Source: Croceivirga sp.
GTDB taxonomy: Bacteria > Bacteroidota > Bacteroidia > Flavobacteriales > Flavobacteriaceae
DNA: 64,000 nucleotides
NCBI GenBank assembly: GCA_028281025.1
Contig: JANQKR010000023.1
Coordinates: forward strand, 1 to 64,000
Direction of reading: 5' to 3'
Part shown: positions 53,304 through 61,829 of the stretch, piece after piece
Numbering within the stretch: position 1 is the stretch's first letter
How the letters are laid out: every line of letters begins with the position of its first letter
Translations under genes and position numbers: made by a program
Notes under the pieces: model-generated
The model's input: the letters and a program-made list of their open reading frames with translations, nothing else
The model's database searches: none
What the model was told of the DNA's origin: nothing

Positions 53304-54242
53304 TTAAAAGACTTCCAATATTCGCTTTAGGACCAACTGCGCGGCAAAGGTCCTATTGTTTGCCTGTTCAATGACCAAACTTTGGTCGCTGTCCAGTACC
53401 GCATCTTCCATGACCATGTTTCGCCTTACGGGCAGACAATGCATAAAGTGGGCCTGGCCCAACTTTTCCTTGGTCATTTTCCAACTTTTGTCCACATGTA
53501 GGACCTGGCCATAGTCCGAATAGCTACTCCAGTTTTTTACATAGACAAAGTTCGCATTTTTAAGGGCGATTTGTTGGTCATGCACAATTTGACAGCCTTC
53601 TGTGATTTTTGGGTTTAAATCATACCCTTCTGGATTTGTGATCACAAATTCCGCATCCTGGAGTTTCATCATTTCCACAAAGGAATTGGCTACGGCGTGG
53701 GGCAATGCCCTGGGGTGTGGTGCCCAGGACAAGACCACCTTGGGCCGTTCCGTTTTTTTATGTTCCTGAATGGTTATGGCATCCGCCAGGGCTTGCAAGG
53801 GATGGGCCGTTGAGCTTTCCATATTGACCACGGGAATATGGGCGTATTTCACAAAACCTTGCAGTACTTCTTCCTTTTCGTCCTTTTCCTTATCCTCCAA
53901 ACTTGCAAATGCCCGTATGGCAATAATGTCACAATATTGGGACACTACCTGGGCCGCTTCCTTGATGTGTTCCGCTTTTCCTGCATCCATGACCACCCCA
54001 TGTTCAAATTCCAGTTGCCAACCCTCGTTTCCGAAGTTCATGACCATTACGTCCATTCCCAAATGCTGGGCTGCTTTTTGGGTACTCAGTCGGGTGCGCA
54101 GACTGTTGTTGAAAAAGAGCAGGCAAATGGTCTTTCTTTTGCCCAGATTTTCAAACGCATATGGATTGGTTTTTAATGTCAGGGCCTCTTGCACCCCTTG
54201 TTGCAAATTGCCTAAATCCTGTATGGACAGATAGTTTTTCAT
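53304..54242 (-). CDS. argF': N-acylornithine (acetyl- or succinyl-) carbamoyltransferase
   Basis: The 312-residue transcarbamylase has the carbamoyl-phosphate loop FNNSLRTRLSTQKAA (about 44-58), MESSTAHPLQALADAITIQEH (about 141-161), SWAPHPRALPHAVANSF and MHCLPVRRNMVMED. It aligns well with the ArgF' group, which carbamoylates N-acylornithine instead of ornithine. Residue 90, where Bacteroides fragilis succinylornithine transcarbamylase is remembered to have Pro and Xanthomonas acetylornithine enzyme Glu, is Ala here (DAGKAEH). The acyl group is therefore not predictable. Confidence 0.92.
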   Translation of the reverse strand: MKNYLSIQDLGNLQQGVQEALTLKTNPYAFENLGKRKTICLLFFNNSLRTRLSTQKAAQHLGMDVMVMNFGNEGWQLEFEHGVVMDAGKAEHIKEAAQVVSQYCDIIAIRAFASLEDKEKDEKEEVLQGFVKYAHIPVVNMESSTAHPLQALADAITIQEHKKTERPKVVLSWAPHPRALPHAVANSFVEMMKLQDAEFVITNPEGYDLNPKITEGCQIVHDQQIALKNANFVYVKNWSSYSDYGQVLHVDKSWKMTKEKLGQAHFMHCLPVRRNMVMEDAVLDSDQSLVIEQANNRTFAAQLVLKRILEVF

Positions 54243-54257
54243 TCTTACTTTTTTGTT

Positions 54258-54330
54258 ATTCCTGCCTTCCCTTCGACTACCTGCCCGCTCGTAGCATTCA
54301 GGCGGGCGTTCAGGGCGACAGCAAGGAATT
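54258..54330. repeat. REP-like palindromic element, copy 2
   Basis: The first 20 bases (54258-54277) equal 38346-38365 of the other copy, and GTTCAGGGCGACA corresponds to its GCTCAGGGTGACA. Between them is a perfect GCCCGC/GCGGGC hairpin (54283-54307) absent from copy 1. It lies in the 207-base gap between argF' and argD. Confidence 0.6.
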
Positions 54331-54449
54331 CATTTTACTTGTTCATTTTCTTTGCCATGTTTTCCTCTTTCCATGCTCGTCGGAGACCATGGAAAACGAA
54401 TTAAAAGAAAGGGCACTTTACCTAAGTTTTTTCCCTAAACCCTACGAAC

Positions 54450-55601
54450 TCAAGACGAGTTCAATTCTTCGTTAAGCCCCTCAAAGAATTGATTTATTTG
54501 ATTTTTTGTGATGTTCAATGCGGGCAAAAACCGCAATAGTTTTTTATTGGCCGAACCGCCCGTAAACATGTGTTGGTTATAAATTAGGTTTTTTCGAAGT
54601 TGACCGACGTCAAAGTCAAATTCCAGTCCCAACATCAATCCCCGGCCCTTTACTTTTTTTAGGGTCGGAATTTCTTTTGCCTTTGTTTTGAAGTAGGTTT
54701 CCAATTGCAGTGCGTTTTCCATAAGGTTTTCCTGTTCGAGGACTTCCAAAACCGAAAGTGTTGCCACGCAGGCCAAATGGTTACCGCCAAAGGTGGTGCC
54801 CAATAACCCGTAGGACGGCTCAAAGGAATTGTGGATCAACACCCCACCAACGGGGAAGCCGTTGCCCATACCCTTGGCAATGGAAATGATATCCGGACGG
54901 TTGCTGGGCGAAGTCGAAGGGACATGGTGTTGGAAGGCGAAGAATTTTCCACTTCGTCCAAAGCCCGATTGAACTTCGTCCGCAATGAGTACTACTTGAT
55001 ATTGTTTGCACTTTGCAGCCACGAATTGATAAAATTCCGTAGTGGGTTCATCCAATCCGCCAACACCTTGAATTGCTTCCAGAATCACGGCGCAGTGTTC
55101 CTTTTGGGCAATACATTTTTCAAAGGCCCCAAAATCATTCAAGGGGAGAAAATCAACTTGCTGTTGTTGATTCAACGGTGCATTAATTCTAGGGTTATCG
55201 GTCGTTGCCACCGCAGCGGAGGTCCTCCCATGAAAACTGTTCCTAAAGGCAATGACCTTAGCTTTTCCAGTGTGAAAGGAGGCCATTTTTAGGGCATTTT
55301 CATTGGCTTCGGCCCCAGAATTGCAAAGAAATAACTGGTAGTCCCCACACCCGGAAAGTTCCCCCAGCTTTTCACTTAATTTGAGCTGTAGCGGATTTTG
55401 GATGGAGTTGCTGTAAAAGGCCATTTTTTGCAATTGCCCGGTCAACTGCTTCACATAATGGGGATGGGAATGCCCAATGGAAATCACGGCATGGCCCCCA
55501 TAAAAATCAAGATAGGTATCCCCTTTATCATCGATAAGTTCAATTCCTTTTGCGGAAACAGGGGTTACATCGTAAAGCGGGTATACATCGAATAATTTCA
55601 T
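54450..55601 (-). CDS. argD: Acetylornithine-type aminotransferase
   Basis: The 383-residue class III PLP aminotransferase has YLDFYGGHAVISIGHSHPHYV (about 30-50), FLCNSGAEANENALKMA (about 91-107) and VLIADEVQSGFGRSGKFFAFQ (about 203-223). The PLP Lys lies in IISIAKGMGNGFPVGGVLI (about 237-255), and GLLGTTFGGNHLACVA follows. It makes N-acylornithine from the semialdehyde produced by ArgC. It is separated from argF' by a 207-base gap containing a REP-like element. Confidence 0.92.
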   Translation of the reverse strand: MKLFDVYPLYDVTPVSAKGIELIDDKGDTYLDFYGGHAVISIGHSHPHYVKQLTGQLQKMAFYSNSIQNPLQLKLSEKLGELSGCGDYQLFLCNSGAEANENALKMASFHTGKAKVIAFRNSFHGRTSAAVATTDNPRINAPLNQQQQVDFLPLNDFGAFEKCIAQKEHCAVILEAIQGVGGLDEPTTEFYQFVAAKCKQYQVVLIADEVQSGFGRSGKFFAFQHHVPSTSPSNRPDIISIAKGMGNGFPVGGVLIHNSFEPSYGLLGTTFGGNHLACVATLSVLEVLEQENLMENALQLETYFKTKAKEIPTLKKVKGRGLMLGLEFDFDVGQLRKNLIYNQHMFTGGSANKKLLRFLPALNITKNQINQFFEGLNEELNSS

Positions 55602-55690
55602 ATTATCGCGCTTTTGGTCATTTTAAATGAATGTGGACTATTTGGATTTTCCTTCCAAGGGTTCAAAATGACATTCTGTTTTAAGGTTAA

Positions 55691-56491
55691 CTACAATTGT
55701 CTTTCTTTAATTCGATTGATCTTCTCAAAAGAGGTCACTATCCCACGGATCAATGAGGAGCTCAACCCTTGATGCTCCATTTCGTTCAAGCCCTCGATAG
55801 TACATCCTTTTGGGGTGGTCACCTTATCAATTTCCTCTTCGGGATGGCTGCCGGATTCAATCAGTAAACTCGCGGCACCGTTACAGGTGTGCATGGCCAA
55901 TTCCTGGGCTTCTTTGGCATCAAACCCCAATTGGATGGCTCCCTGGGTCGTGGCCCGAATCAAACGCATCCAGAAAGCGATGCCACTGGCACAGATTACC
56001 GTTGCCGCCTGCATTTGCTCTTCAGGGATTTCCAAGGAATGCCCCATCCGGTTAAAAATGGCCTTGGCCAAATCGACCCGTTTTTTTCCGAGATCATTCG
56101 CACAAAGACAGGTCATACTTTTTCCCACCGAAATGGCTGTATTGGGCATGCTCCTAATGATATAGTGGTCGGTACCGATAATGGACTCCATGCGCTGGAT
56201 GCTGAAGCCTGTTATGGTACTGATGACCACATGGTTTTCACCCAATAAATCCTTGATGTCGTCTAAAATGGCTTCAAAATGACCGGGCTGTACGGCAAAA
56301 ATGAGGATGTCCGAATGTTGAACGGCTTCCCGATTGTCCGATGTTACGGTGACATTACCATACTTTTCAAAATCCTTGATTTCCGAAATGTTCCTTTTGG
56401 TGAGGTACATGGTGGTTGCGCCATTGCTGTGCAGCACCCCTTTTGCTATGGACAATCCCAAATTACCTGCTCCTATAATGGCTATTTTCAT
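55691..56491 (-). CDS. proC: Pyrroline-5-carboxylate reductase
   Basis: The 266-residue enzyme starts MKIAIIGAGNLGLSIAKGVL (NAD(P)-binding). It contains FAVQPGHFEAILDDIKDLLG, RSMPNTAISVGKSMTCLCAND and the C-terminal signature-like GAASLLIESGSHPEEEIDKVTTPKGCTIEGLNEME. It makes proline. Its place within the arginine operon links the two glutamate-derived pathways. The frame stays open far upstream through the heptamer repeat, but the conserved start is the ATG at 56491. Confidence 0.93.
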   Translation of the reverse strand: MKIAIIGAGNLGLSIAKGVLHSNGATTMYLTKRNISEIKDFEKYGNVTVTSDNREAVQHSDILIFAVQPGHFEAILDDIKDLLGENHVVISTITGFSIQRMESIIGTDHYIIRSMPNTAISVGKSMTCLCANDLGKKRVDLAKAIFNRMGHSLEIPEEQMQAATVICASGIAFWMRLIRATTQGAIQLGFDAKEAQELAMHTCNGAASLLIESGSHPEEEIDKVTTPKGCTIEGLNEMEHQGLSSSLIRGIVTSFEKINRIKERQL

Positions 56492-56510
56492 ATCTGAATG
56501 TTTGTTTATG

Positions 56511-56552
56511 GTTGATGGTTGATGGTTGATGGTTGATGGTTGACGGTTAATG
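56511..56552. repeat. Heptamer tandem repeat, copy 2
   Basis: Six units: GTTGATG four times, then GTTGACG and GTTAATG. It lies between proC and the VOC gene and supplies the VOC stop codon and last residues. It is the reverse-complement counterpart of the array at 50657-50698. Confidence 0.85.
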
Positions 56553-56975
56553 GTGGTTTGGGTTTTCTGGGTTCCCATGGCCTGAATCGCTCGGTTCCAG
56601 TAAGTCCCAAAGATTTCCATATAAATCTTCAAAGACGGCAACTGTGCCATAGGGTTCTTTTTGGGGTTTCCTAACAAACGTTACCCCTTTTTCGAGCATT
56701 GCCGTATAGTCTCTCTGGAAATCGTCCGTAAAAAGAAAAAGGAATACCCTTCCCCCGGTTTGATTGCCTATGCTGAGCGATTGTTTTTCAGTATCGGCCT
56801 TTGCCAATACCAGCGAGCTTTCCCTTGCCCCTGGAGGAGCTATCACGACCCATCTTTTTTTTTCACTGAGCTTGGTATCCTCCACCAATTTGAAGTTTAG
56901 CTTTTTGGTGTAGAATTGAATCGCTTCATCATAATCGTTCACTACCAACGCGATATGTGCAATCTTTTGTTTCAT
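56547..56975 (-). CDS. VOC (glyoxalase-like) superfamily protein
   Basis: The 142-residue protein starts MKQKIAHIALVVNDYDEAIQFYTKKLNFKLVED, a standard vicinal-oxygen-chelate module, and ends its second module with KEPYGTVAVFEDLYGNLWDLLEP. His7 and Glu-containing positions fit a metal-site family. The last dozen residues (GHGNPENPNHH) are low-complexity and run into the heptamer repeat, so the original C-terminus may have been altered. It lies two bases after argC; its role in the arginine operon is unknown. Confidence 0.88.
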   Translation of the reverse strand: MKQKIAHIALVVNDYDEAIQFYTKKLNFKLVEDTKLSEKKRWVVIAPPGARESSLVLAKADTEKQSLSIGNQTGGRVFLFLFTDDFQRDYTAMLEKGVTFVRKPQKEPYGTVAVFEDLYGNLWDLLEPSDSGHGNPENPNHH

Positions 56976-56977
56976 TA

Positions 56978-57952
56978 TTAAAATGTGCTGGCCTTTAGTT
57001 GCAATCCCAAATCCTCTTCCAGACCAAAGATCAAATTCATGTTCTGTACCGCTTGTCCCGATGCGCCTTTCAGCAAATTATCAATTGCCGAGCTTATCAA
57101 TAGGACATCCTCATGTTTGTGGACGTGGATGTGGCAATTATTGGTGTTGACCACCTGTTTCAAGTGAATGGGTTCCTGGGAAACATGGGTGAATTTTGCG
57201 TTGCTGTAATATTTGGTGTATAATTTTTGTGCTTCTTTCTGGCTTCCGTTAAAATGGGTGTAGGCGGTTGCAAATATGCCCCGGGAAAAATTTCCGCGTT
57301 GCGGGAGAAAATAGAGCTTTCCCAGTTCGTTGCCGAAAGAATACAGACTTTCCCCAATCTCACCCAAGTGCTGATGGGTAAAGGGTTTGTACCAACTTAT
57401 ATTGTTGTTTCGCCAACTGAAATGGGTCGTTTCCGAAGGTTTGATACCGGCTCCCGTACTTCCGGTGATTGCATTGATATGGACTTCATTGTGTAATAAT
57501 CCTTTCTTGGCCAGTGGCAATAATGCCAATTGAATGGCGGTGGCAAAACATCCGGGATTAGCGATGGCATTTGCACTTTCAATGGCATCCTTGTTTAATT
57601 CGGGCAGCCCGTACACAAAGGTATTGTCCTGAAAGGTGGCGTCGTTTTGCAATCGAAAATCATTGCTTAAATCGATGATCTTTGTCCCATGGGAAAATTG
57701 ATGGTTCAATAGGAACCTGGATGAATTTCCATGTCCCAAACAGAGGAATACCACATCCACACTGGAATTTATGTTCTTTGTGAAATGAAGTTCCGTTTGT
57801 CCCAATAGATCGGGATGTGCCGATGCAATGGGTTTGCCGGCCTTGGTGGTACTGAAGACAAAGTCAATTTCAATTGCGGGGTGATTCAGTAAAATTCGGA
57901 TCAATTCCCCTCCGGTGTAACCTGAACCTCCTATGATACCTGCTTTAATCAT
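56978..57952 (-). CDS. argC: N-acetyl-gamma-glutamyl-phosphate reductase
   Basis: The 324-residue enzyme has the NADP-binding start IIGGSGYTGGELIRILLNHP (about 6-25), the catalytic Cys in IANPGCFATAIQLALLPL (about 128-145), and INAITGSTGAGIKPSETTHFSWRNNN. It reduces N-acylglutamyl phosphate to the semialdehyde used by ArgD. It overlaps argG by eight bases, showing co-translation. Confidence 0.95.
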   Translation of the reverse strand: MIKAGIIGGSGYTGGELIRILLNHPAIEIDFVFSTTKAGKPIASAHPDLLGQTELHFTKNINSSVDVVFLCLGHGNSSRFLLNHQFSHGTKIIDLSNDFRLQNDATFQDNTFVYGLPELNKDAIESANAIANPGCFATAIQLALLPLAKKGLLHNEVHINAITGSTGAGIKPSETTHFSWRNNNISWYKPFTHQHLGEIGESLYSFGNELGKLYFLPQRGNFSRGIFATAYTHFNGSQKEAQKLYTKYYSNAKFTHVSQEPIHLKQVVNTNNCHIHVHKHEDVLLISSAIDNLLKGASGQAVQNMNLIFGLEEDLGLQLKASTF

Positions 57953-59135
57953 GATTTTGATTTACATGGTTAGCAATCTTGGCGGGATTGGACAGGATTT
58001 TGATAAAGCCCTTGGCCTCATCCGCAGTCCATCCTTTGTTCAATTCACCGTAACTTCCGAAAGAAGCGTTCATGAGATCATGTGGGGAAGCCACCCCTTC
58101 CAATCGAAACTGGAACGGATATAGCGCCACAAAAACATCCCCCGAAACATTACGCTGGGTATCGGTCAAAAAGGCTTCTATATTACGCATAACCTCATCC
58201 AGGTAATTTCCCTCGTGAAGTAGCATCCCATAAAAGTTGCCCAACTGTTCTTTTTGGAACTGTTGCCATTTACTGAGCACATGCTTTTCCAATAAGTGGT
58301 GTGCTTTAAGAATAATTAAGGGGGCGGCAGCTTCAAAACCGACCCGGCCCTTAATGCCAATAATGGTATCGCCCACATGAATATCCCGCCCAATGGCGTA
58401 TGGGGATGCCATCTTTTCCAACTTTTCGATATTCTTCACGGGACCATCCTTTTCATCGTCAATGGCAATCAGTTCCCCTTTTTCAAAGGTGAGTTTTACC
58501 TTTGAGGGTTCTTTTTGTTGTAATTGGCTTGGATAAGCGGAATCGGGCAAGGGGAGATGTGACGTTAAGGTTTCATCACCTCCCACGGAAGTGCCCCAAA
58601 GTCCCTTGTTAACGGAGTATTTGGCCTTTTCCCAAGAATAATCGACACCGTTGTTCTGTAAATAGTTGATTTCCTCTTCCCTGGTCAGCTTATGATCGCG
58701 TATTGGGGTAATGATTTCAATTTCGGGGGCCAGTGTTTGGAAAATCATATCAAACCGGACCTGATCATTTCCGGCACCGGTACTGCCATGGGCAATAGAG
58801 TTGGCACCAATTTTTTTGGCGTGCTCCACAATTTCCACGGCCTGGACAATTCGTTCGGCGCTTACGGACAAGGGGTAGGCATTGTTTCGCAGGACATTGC
58901 CGAAAATGAGGTATTTTACCACCTTGTCATAAAATGTCTGCACCGCATCTATTGAGGTATAGCTGGCAGCCCCCAGGGCAAGTGCCTTTTTTTCAATCTC
59001 TTTAATTTCCGCCACGGAAAATCCACCGGTATTTACACTAACGGCATGGACTTCAAAACCGTGTTCCTTGGATAGGTTCATGGCACAGTAGGAGGTATCC
59101 AAACCACCACTATAGGCGAGTACTAGTTTTTTCAT
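57945..59135 (-). CDS. argG: Argininosuccinate synthase
   Basis: The 396-residue enzyme has the ATP pyrophosphatase loop LAYSGGLDTSYCAMNL (about 5-20), AHGSTGAGNDQVRFDMIFQTL (about 114-134), and IIGIKGRVGFEAAAPLIILKAHHLLEKH. It joins citrulline and aspartate. It overlaps both argC (eight bases) and the GNAT gene (four bases). In many bacteria argG lies far from argC; here it is near the operon head. Confidence 0.95.
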   Translation of the reverse strand: MKKLVLAYSGGLDTSYCAMNLSKEHGFEVHAVSVNTGGFSVAEIKEIEKKALALGAASYTSIDAVQTFYDKVVKYLIFGNVLRNNAYPLSVSAERIVQAVEIVEHAKKIGANSIAHGSTGAGNDQVRFDMIFQTLAPEIEIITPIRDHKLTREEEINYLQNNGVDYSWEKAKYSVNKGLWGTSVGGDETLTSHLPLPDSAYPSQLQQKEPSKVKLTFEKGELIAIDDEKDGPVKNIEKLEKMASPYAIGRDIHVGDTIIGIKGRVGFEAAAPLIILKAHHLLEKHVLSKWQQFQKEQLGNFYGMLLHEGNYLDEVMRNIEAFLTDTQRNVSGDVFVALYPFQFRLEGVASPHDLMNASFGSYGELNKGWTADEAKGFIKILSNPAKIANHVNQNHD

Positions 59136-59752
59136 TTTGTTTTCTTTTTAAGGAATAGACTTTCCTTTATGCTTTTTAACCGTTGAAAGGTCTTCTTATT
59201 GATTTTTTCGGCATTGGGATGCTTGTTCTTTTCTGCAGGGTCATACAACATTCCCGTGCATAAGCACATTTTGCGTTCCGTACGCGTAAGAATATCGAAG
59301 TTTTTACAGGTTTGGCAGCCTTTCCAAAAATCGGGATCGTCCGTGAGTTCAGAAAAGGTAACGGGTTTGTATCCCAACGCATAGTTCATTTTCATCACGG
59401 GAAGCCCGGTGGTAATGCCAAAGATCTTGGCATTGGGAAACTTTTCCTTTGATAGTTCAAAGATTTTCTTTTTGATTTTTTTTGCCAGTCCCTGTCCCCG
59501 ATAATCAGGGTGGACAATAAGCCCGGAATTGGCCACAAAATCCTTGTTGCCCCAAACCTCGATATAGCAGAATCCCGCAAATTTGTCACCATCAAGGGCA
59601 ATAACGGCATTCCCGTTCTGCAATCTTTTGATGATGTATTCCGGAGAGCGCTGGGCAATACCTGTACCTCGAACCTTGGCCGACTCCGTAATGGTGTCAC
59701 TTATGATCTTGGCGTATTTAAAATGTGATTCGTTGGCAACGACTAGTTCCAT
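59132..59752 (-). CDS. GNAT acetyltransferase heading the arginine operon (candidate N-acylglutamate synthase)
   Basis: The 206-residue protein has a GNAT core: FAGFCYIEVWGNKDFVANSGLIVHPDYRGQGLAKKIKKKIFEL (about 59-101), including the acetyl-CoA loop RGQGLAKK. It is followed by a Cys-rich tail (GCQTCKNFDILTRTERKMCLCTGMLY, about 149-174) with CxxC and CxC pairs. It is the first gene of the operon, and the operon has no argA or argJ. I therefore infer that it makes N-acylglutamate. The Cys pairs could bind a metal. Confidence 0.78.
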   Translation of the reverse strand: MELVVANESHFKYAKIISDTITESAKVRGTGIAQRSPEYIIKRLQNGNAVIALDGDKFAGFCYIEVWGNKDFVANSGLIVHPDYRGQGLAKKIKKKIFELSKEKFPNAKIFGITTGLPVMKMNYALGYKPVTFSELTDDPDFWKGCQTCKNFDILTRTERKMCLCTGMLYDPAEKNKHPNAEKINKKTFQRLKSIKESLFLKKKTK

Positions 59753-59840
59753 TGCTGACGTTTAAATTGTATTAAAAATTGAAATGGTTTGGTTGGAAAC
59801 GGGAATGGACTCACCTAATCCCAGAAGATAATGTGCACCC

Positions 59841-59921
59841 TTACGGGCGACGGCGTGCAGTGAACGGACGTACTGGAGCAATGGCGCTCAATGTGGTGAA
59901 TATGTCGTGCTGTTCGTTCAT
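59841..59921 (-). CDS. Arginine leader peptide (candidate attenuator)
   Basis: The minus-strand ATG at 59919-59921 opens a 26-codon frame ending TAA at 59841-59843. Its C-terminal part reads APVRPFTARRRP: four of the last nine codons are Arg (CGT, then CGC CGT CGC). It ends 88 bases before the first gene of the arginine operon and reads in the same direction. TGCAC...GTGCA arms around the Arg run can form a hairpin (about 59833-59858). No classical terminator with a long T-run follows, although a weak GGGA/TCCC stem and TTTTT occur further on. The control may be transcriptional or translational. Confidence 0.65.
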   Translation of the reverse strand: MNEQHDIFTTLSAIAPVRPFTARRRP

Positions 59922-59964
59922 GATGGGGTAAATGTACAAATTTCTTCAAAGTTTGTATGTTTTG

Positions 59965-61332
59965 TTACGAGTTTTTACGAATCAGTTGAGGAATGTTACG
60001 ATTTTTCAGAAATTCATAAACGAAGTAACCAATCACCAAAAAATATTCAAGGGCAATCAGCCAAAGGTTTTCCTTAAAATCCGGTTGGGAATAGGTGAAA
60101 TAGCTTAGGATTGTTACGGCGGACCATAAAATTGCAAAACGATATTCGGTAAATAAACCCAACACAAGGGGAAAGACAATATACCATGGATGTACGGTCG
60201 AGGACAAAAAATAGTAGCCGACCAAAACAAAAAACATGGATTTTAAGACGGAGGTCAAGGTTTGGTGCTTTTGCATAAATGTCAAGAGGAGTATAATGAT
60301 AAGCGTAGCAACTTTTACAAAGTTTCCGTATGATTTGATCAATTCCCATGGCTTGGAACCGAAAAATTCCACCCCCAGATACTTTACCAGGTTATAAATG
60401 CTGGCGTTAAACTCAAAATTCGAAAACCACAGCCCAATGGTCTTACCATAATTGGCAGCCAATTCCGGTGTATAAAAAGGGATGAGGTAAATGAGACTGC
60501 TTACCCCCACTACCATGTAAAAAAGGGCACTTTTCCGTATCCCGAAGAATTTCAGAAAAAGGGGAAGGAACAGTAAGGGAACCAACTTTAGCATGATTGA
60601 CGCGGCATAGATGGGAGCCGCCAAAATAGAGTTGCCCGCAGATATAAGGTACATGGCCCATATAAAAAGGAACAGCATCATACCTTCAAAATGCAGATTT
60701 CCCGTAAGTTCTATGATGACCAACGGGTTGAGGAAATACCAAAAAAGTAAATGGGGACTTAGATTCAGGTTTCCCAACAATTTCCTTCCGAAATAAAGTA
60801 CACCAATATCCGCTGCAATGGTAAAGATGCGCAACCATAATAAGGAGCCCATAATGCTACCCATCCCCAACAGGGAGCTTAGATAAAAGAACAATTGATT
60901 TATTGGGGGATAGTTGCTGTAGTGTCTTGCGCTCAATGTACCCATCCCTTGGTGCAGTTCCTTGGCGTTTTGAATGTGAAGGGTAGTTTTTTCAATCAGT
61001 TCATTTGGCGTGTAGCGGTACGGATTAAGGCCATTCTTTATAAGTTCCCCATCCCAAATAAAGCGGTAAAAATCCTGGGATAGATTGGGTTCTACCATCA
61101 GGAAAACCAATCGGAACAGTATTCCGGCAACCAACAAAAACTTAAAATTCCATTTTTTAAATTGAATCAGTTTGTAGTGGAGGAAGAAAAGTGCGGCAAA
61201 AAGGGAAAGTAGTTTTGGAAAATCCTCCCGGACGAGATTATGGGCAAAAACGCCATAAAAAATACAACTGATCAATACCAGAAGAATTGGAATTTTGTGA
61301 AGCTTCCAATACTTGGTAACCCTGTTCTGCAT
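59965..61332 (-). CDS. GT-C type polyprenyl-phosphate-dependent mannosyltransferase-like membrane protein
   Basis: The 455-residue protein has about eleven membrane spans. The loop QDFYRFIWDGELIKNGLNPYRYTPNELIE (about 85-113) is a hallmark of GT-C/DUF2029-like transferases, with the catalytic Asp after the first span. HYSNYPPINQLFFYLSSLL and STVHPWYIVFPLVLGLF are further family-like loops. It would use a lipid-linked sugar at the periplasmic face. Donor and acceptor are unknown. It is transcribed alone, upstream of the arginine leader region on the same strand. Confidence 0.82.
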   Translation of the reverse strand: MQNRVTKYWKLHKIPILLVLISCIFYGVFAHNLVREDFPKLLSLFAALFFLHYKLIQFKKWNFKFLLVAGILFRLVFLMVEPNLSQDFYRFIWDGELIKNGLNPYRYTPNELIEKTTLHIQNAKELHQGMGTLSARHYSNYPPINQLFFYLSSLLGMGSIMGSLLWLRIFTIAADIGVLYFGRKLLGNLNLSPHLLFWYFLNPLVIIELTGNLHFEGMMLFLFIWAMYLISAGNSILAAPIYAASIMLKLVPLLFLPLFLKFFGIRKSALFYMVVGVSSLIYLIPFYTPELAANYGKTIGLWFSNFEFNASIYNLVKYLGVEFFGSKPWELIKSYGNFVKVATLIIILLLTFMQKHQTLTSVLKSMFFVLVGYYFLSSTVHPWYIVFPLVLGLFTEYRFAILWSAVTILSYFTYSQPDFKENLWLIALEYFLVIGYFVYEFLKNRNIPQLIRKNS

Positions 61333-61829
61333 GACCGCTTAGTTTCAACTGCCCTAAAATAGTGGTAAAATATGGTAATTCCACTACGTGGTCCTGGAGA
61401 ACGAAAATAAATCCCATGCCCTTGGATGACAGAAGAAAATGACACTTTTGCTCTATGGGAAAGTGTTTTTATTTCAATAAGTCCAGTAACGGTAAAAGCC
61501 AAAACCGGTTTTCAAGATGCATTTATGGTCATTGGCGAGCTATATCATAATTGGATAATCGAAGACCCATACATTGTAAAAAGAGCTTCCCTTTTCAAAG
61601 ACAAACCTTAATTCACAATTTGTTGAAGACCTTTCCCTGGACAGAAAATTATAGTTGCACATTTTAGATGGTGTCCACACTACTATGGTTCACAGCTCTC
61701 TTTCATGGACATCTTGAATACCAAAATAAATAATTGATGGATTTATCCATTTTTTTGGCAAAAATGTCCATTACGATAAGACAAGGGTGAAGTTAAGTTT
61801 GATCAACTGAATATATAACTAAGCTTTTT
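61333..61829. other. Gene-free stretch between divergent genes
   Basis: These 497 bases separate the membrane glycosyltransferase (minus) from the SusC gene (plus). A 61-codon plus-strand frame at 61426-61611 has no recognisable motif and no clear promoter, so I do not call it. Only the promoter candidate at 61771-61801 stands out. Confidence 0.45.
61771..61801 (+). promoter_or_regulatory. Promoter candidate for the second susC
   Basis: TAAGTTTG (61794-61801) matches the flavobacterial TANNTTTG box exactly. TTA (61771-61773), 20 bases upstream, stands where TTG is expected. It is 28 bases before the susC start. Confidence 0.45.

Noticed and set aside
50657-56552. Short regular repeats that might be a CRISPR array
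   Set aside because: Units are seven bases with no spacers, and no cas genes are present. No CRISPR array was seen anywhere in the window.
59753-59840. Classical intrinsic terminator for the arginine attenuator
   Set aside because: Only a weak GGGA/TCCC stem is seen, and the TTTTT is not directly attached to it. I therefore claim a leader peptide but not a defined terminator.
61426-61611. 61-codon plus-strand frame before the second susC
   Set aside because: It has no recognisable domain, no promoter box nearby and no operon context.
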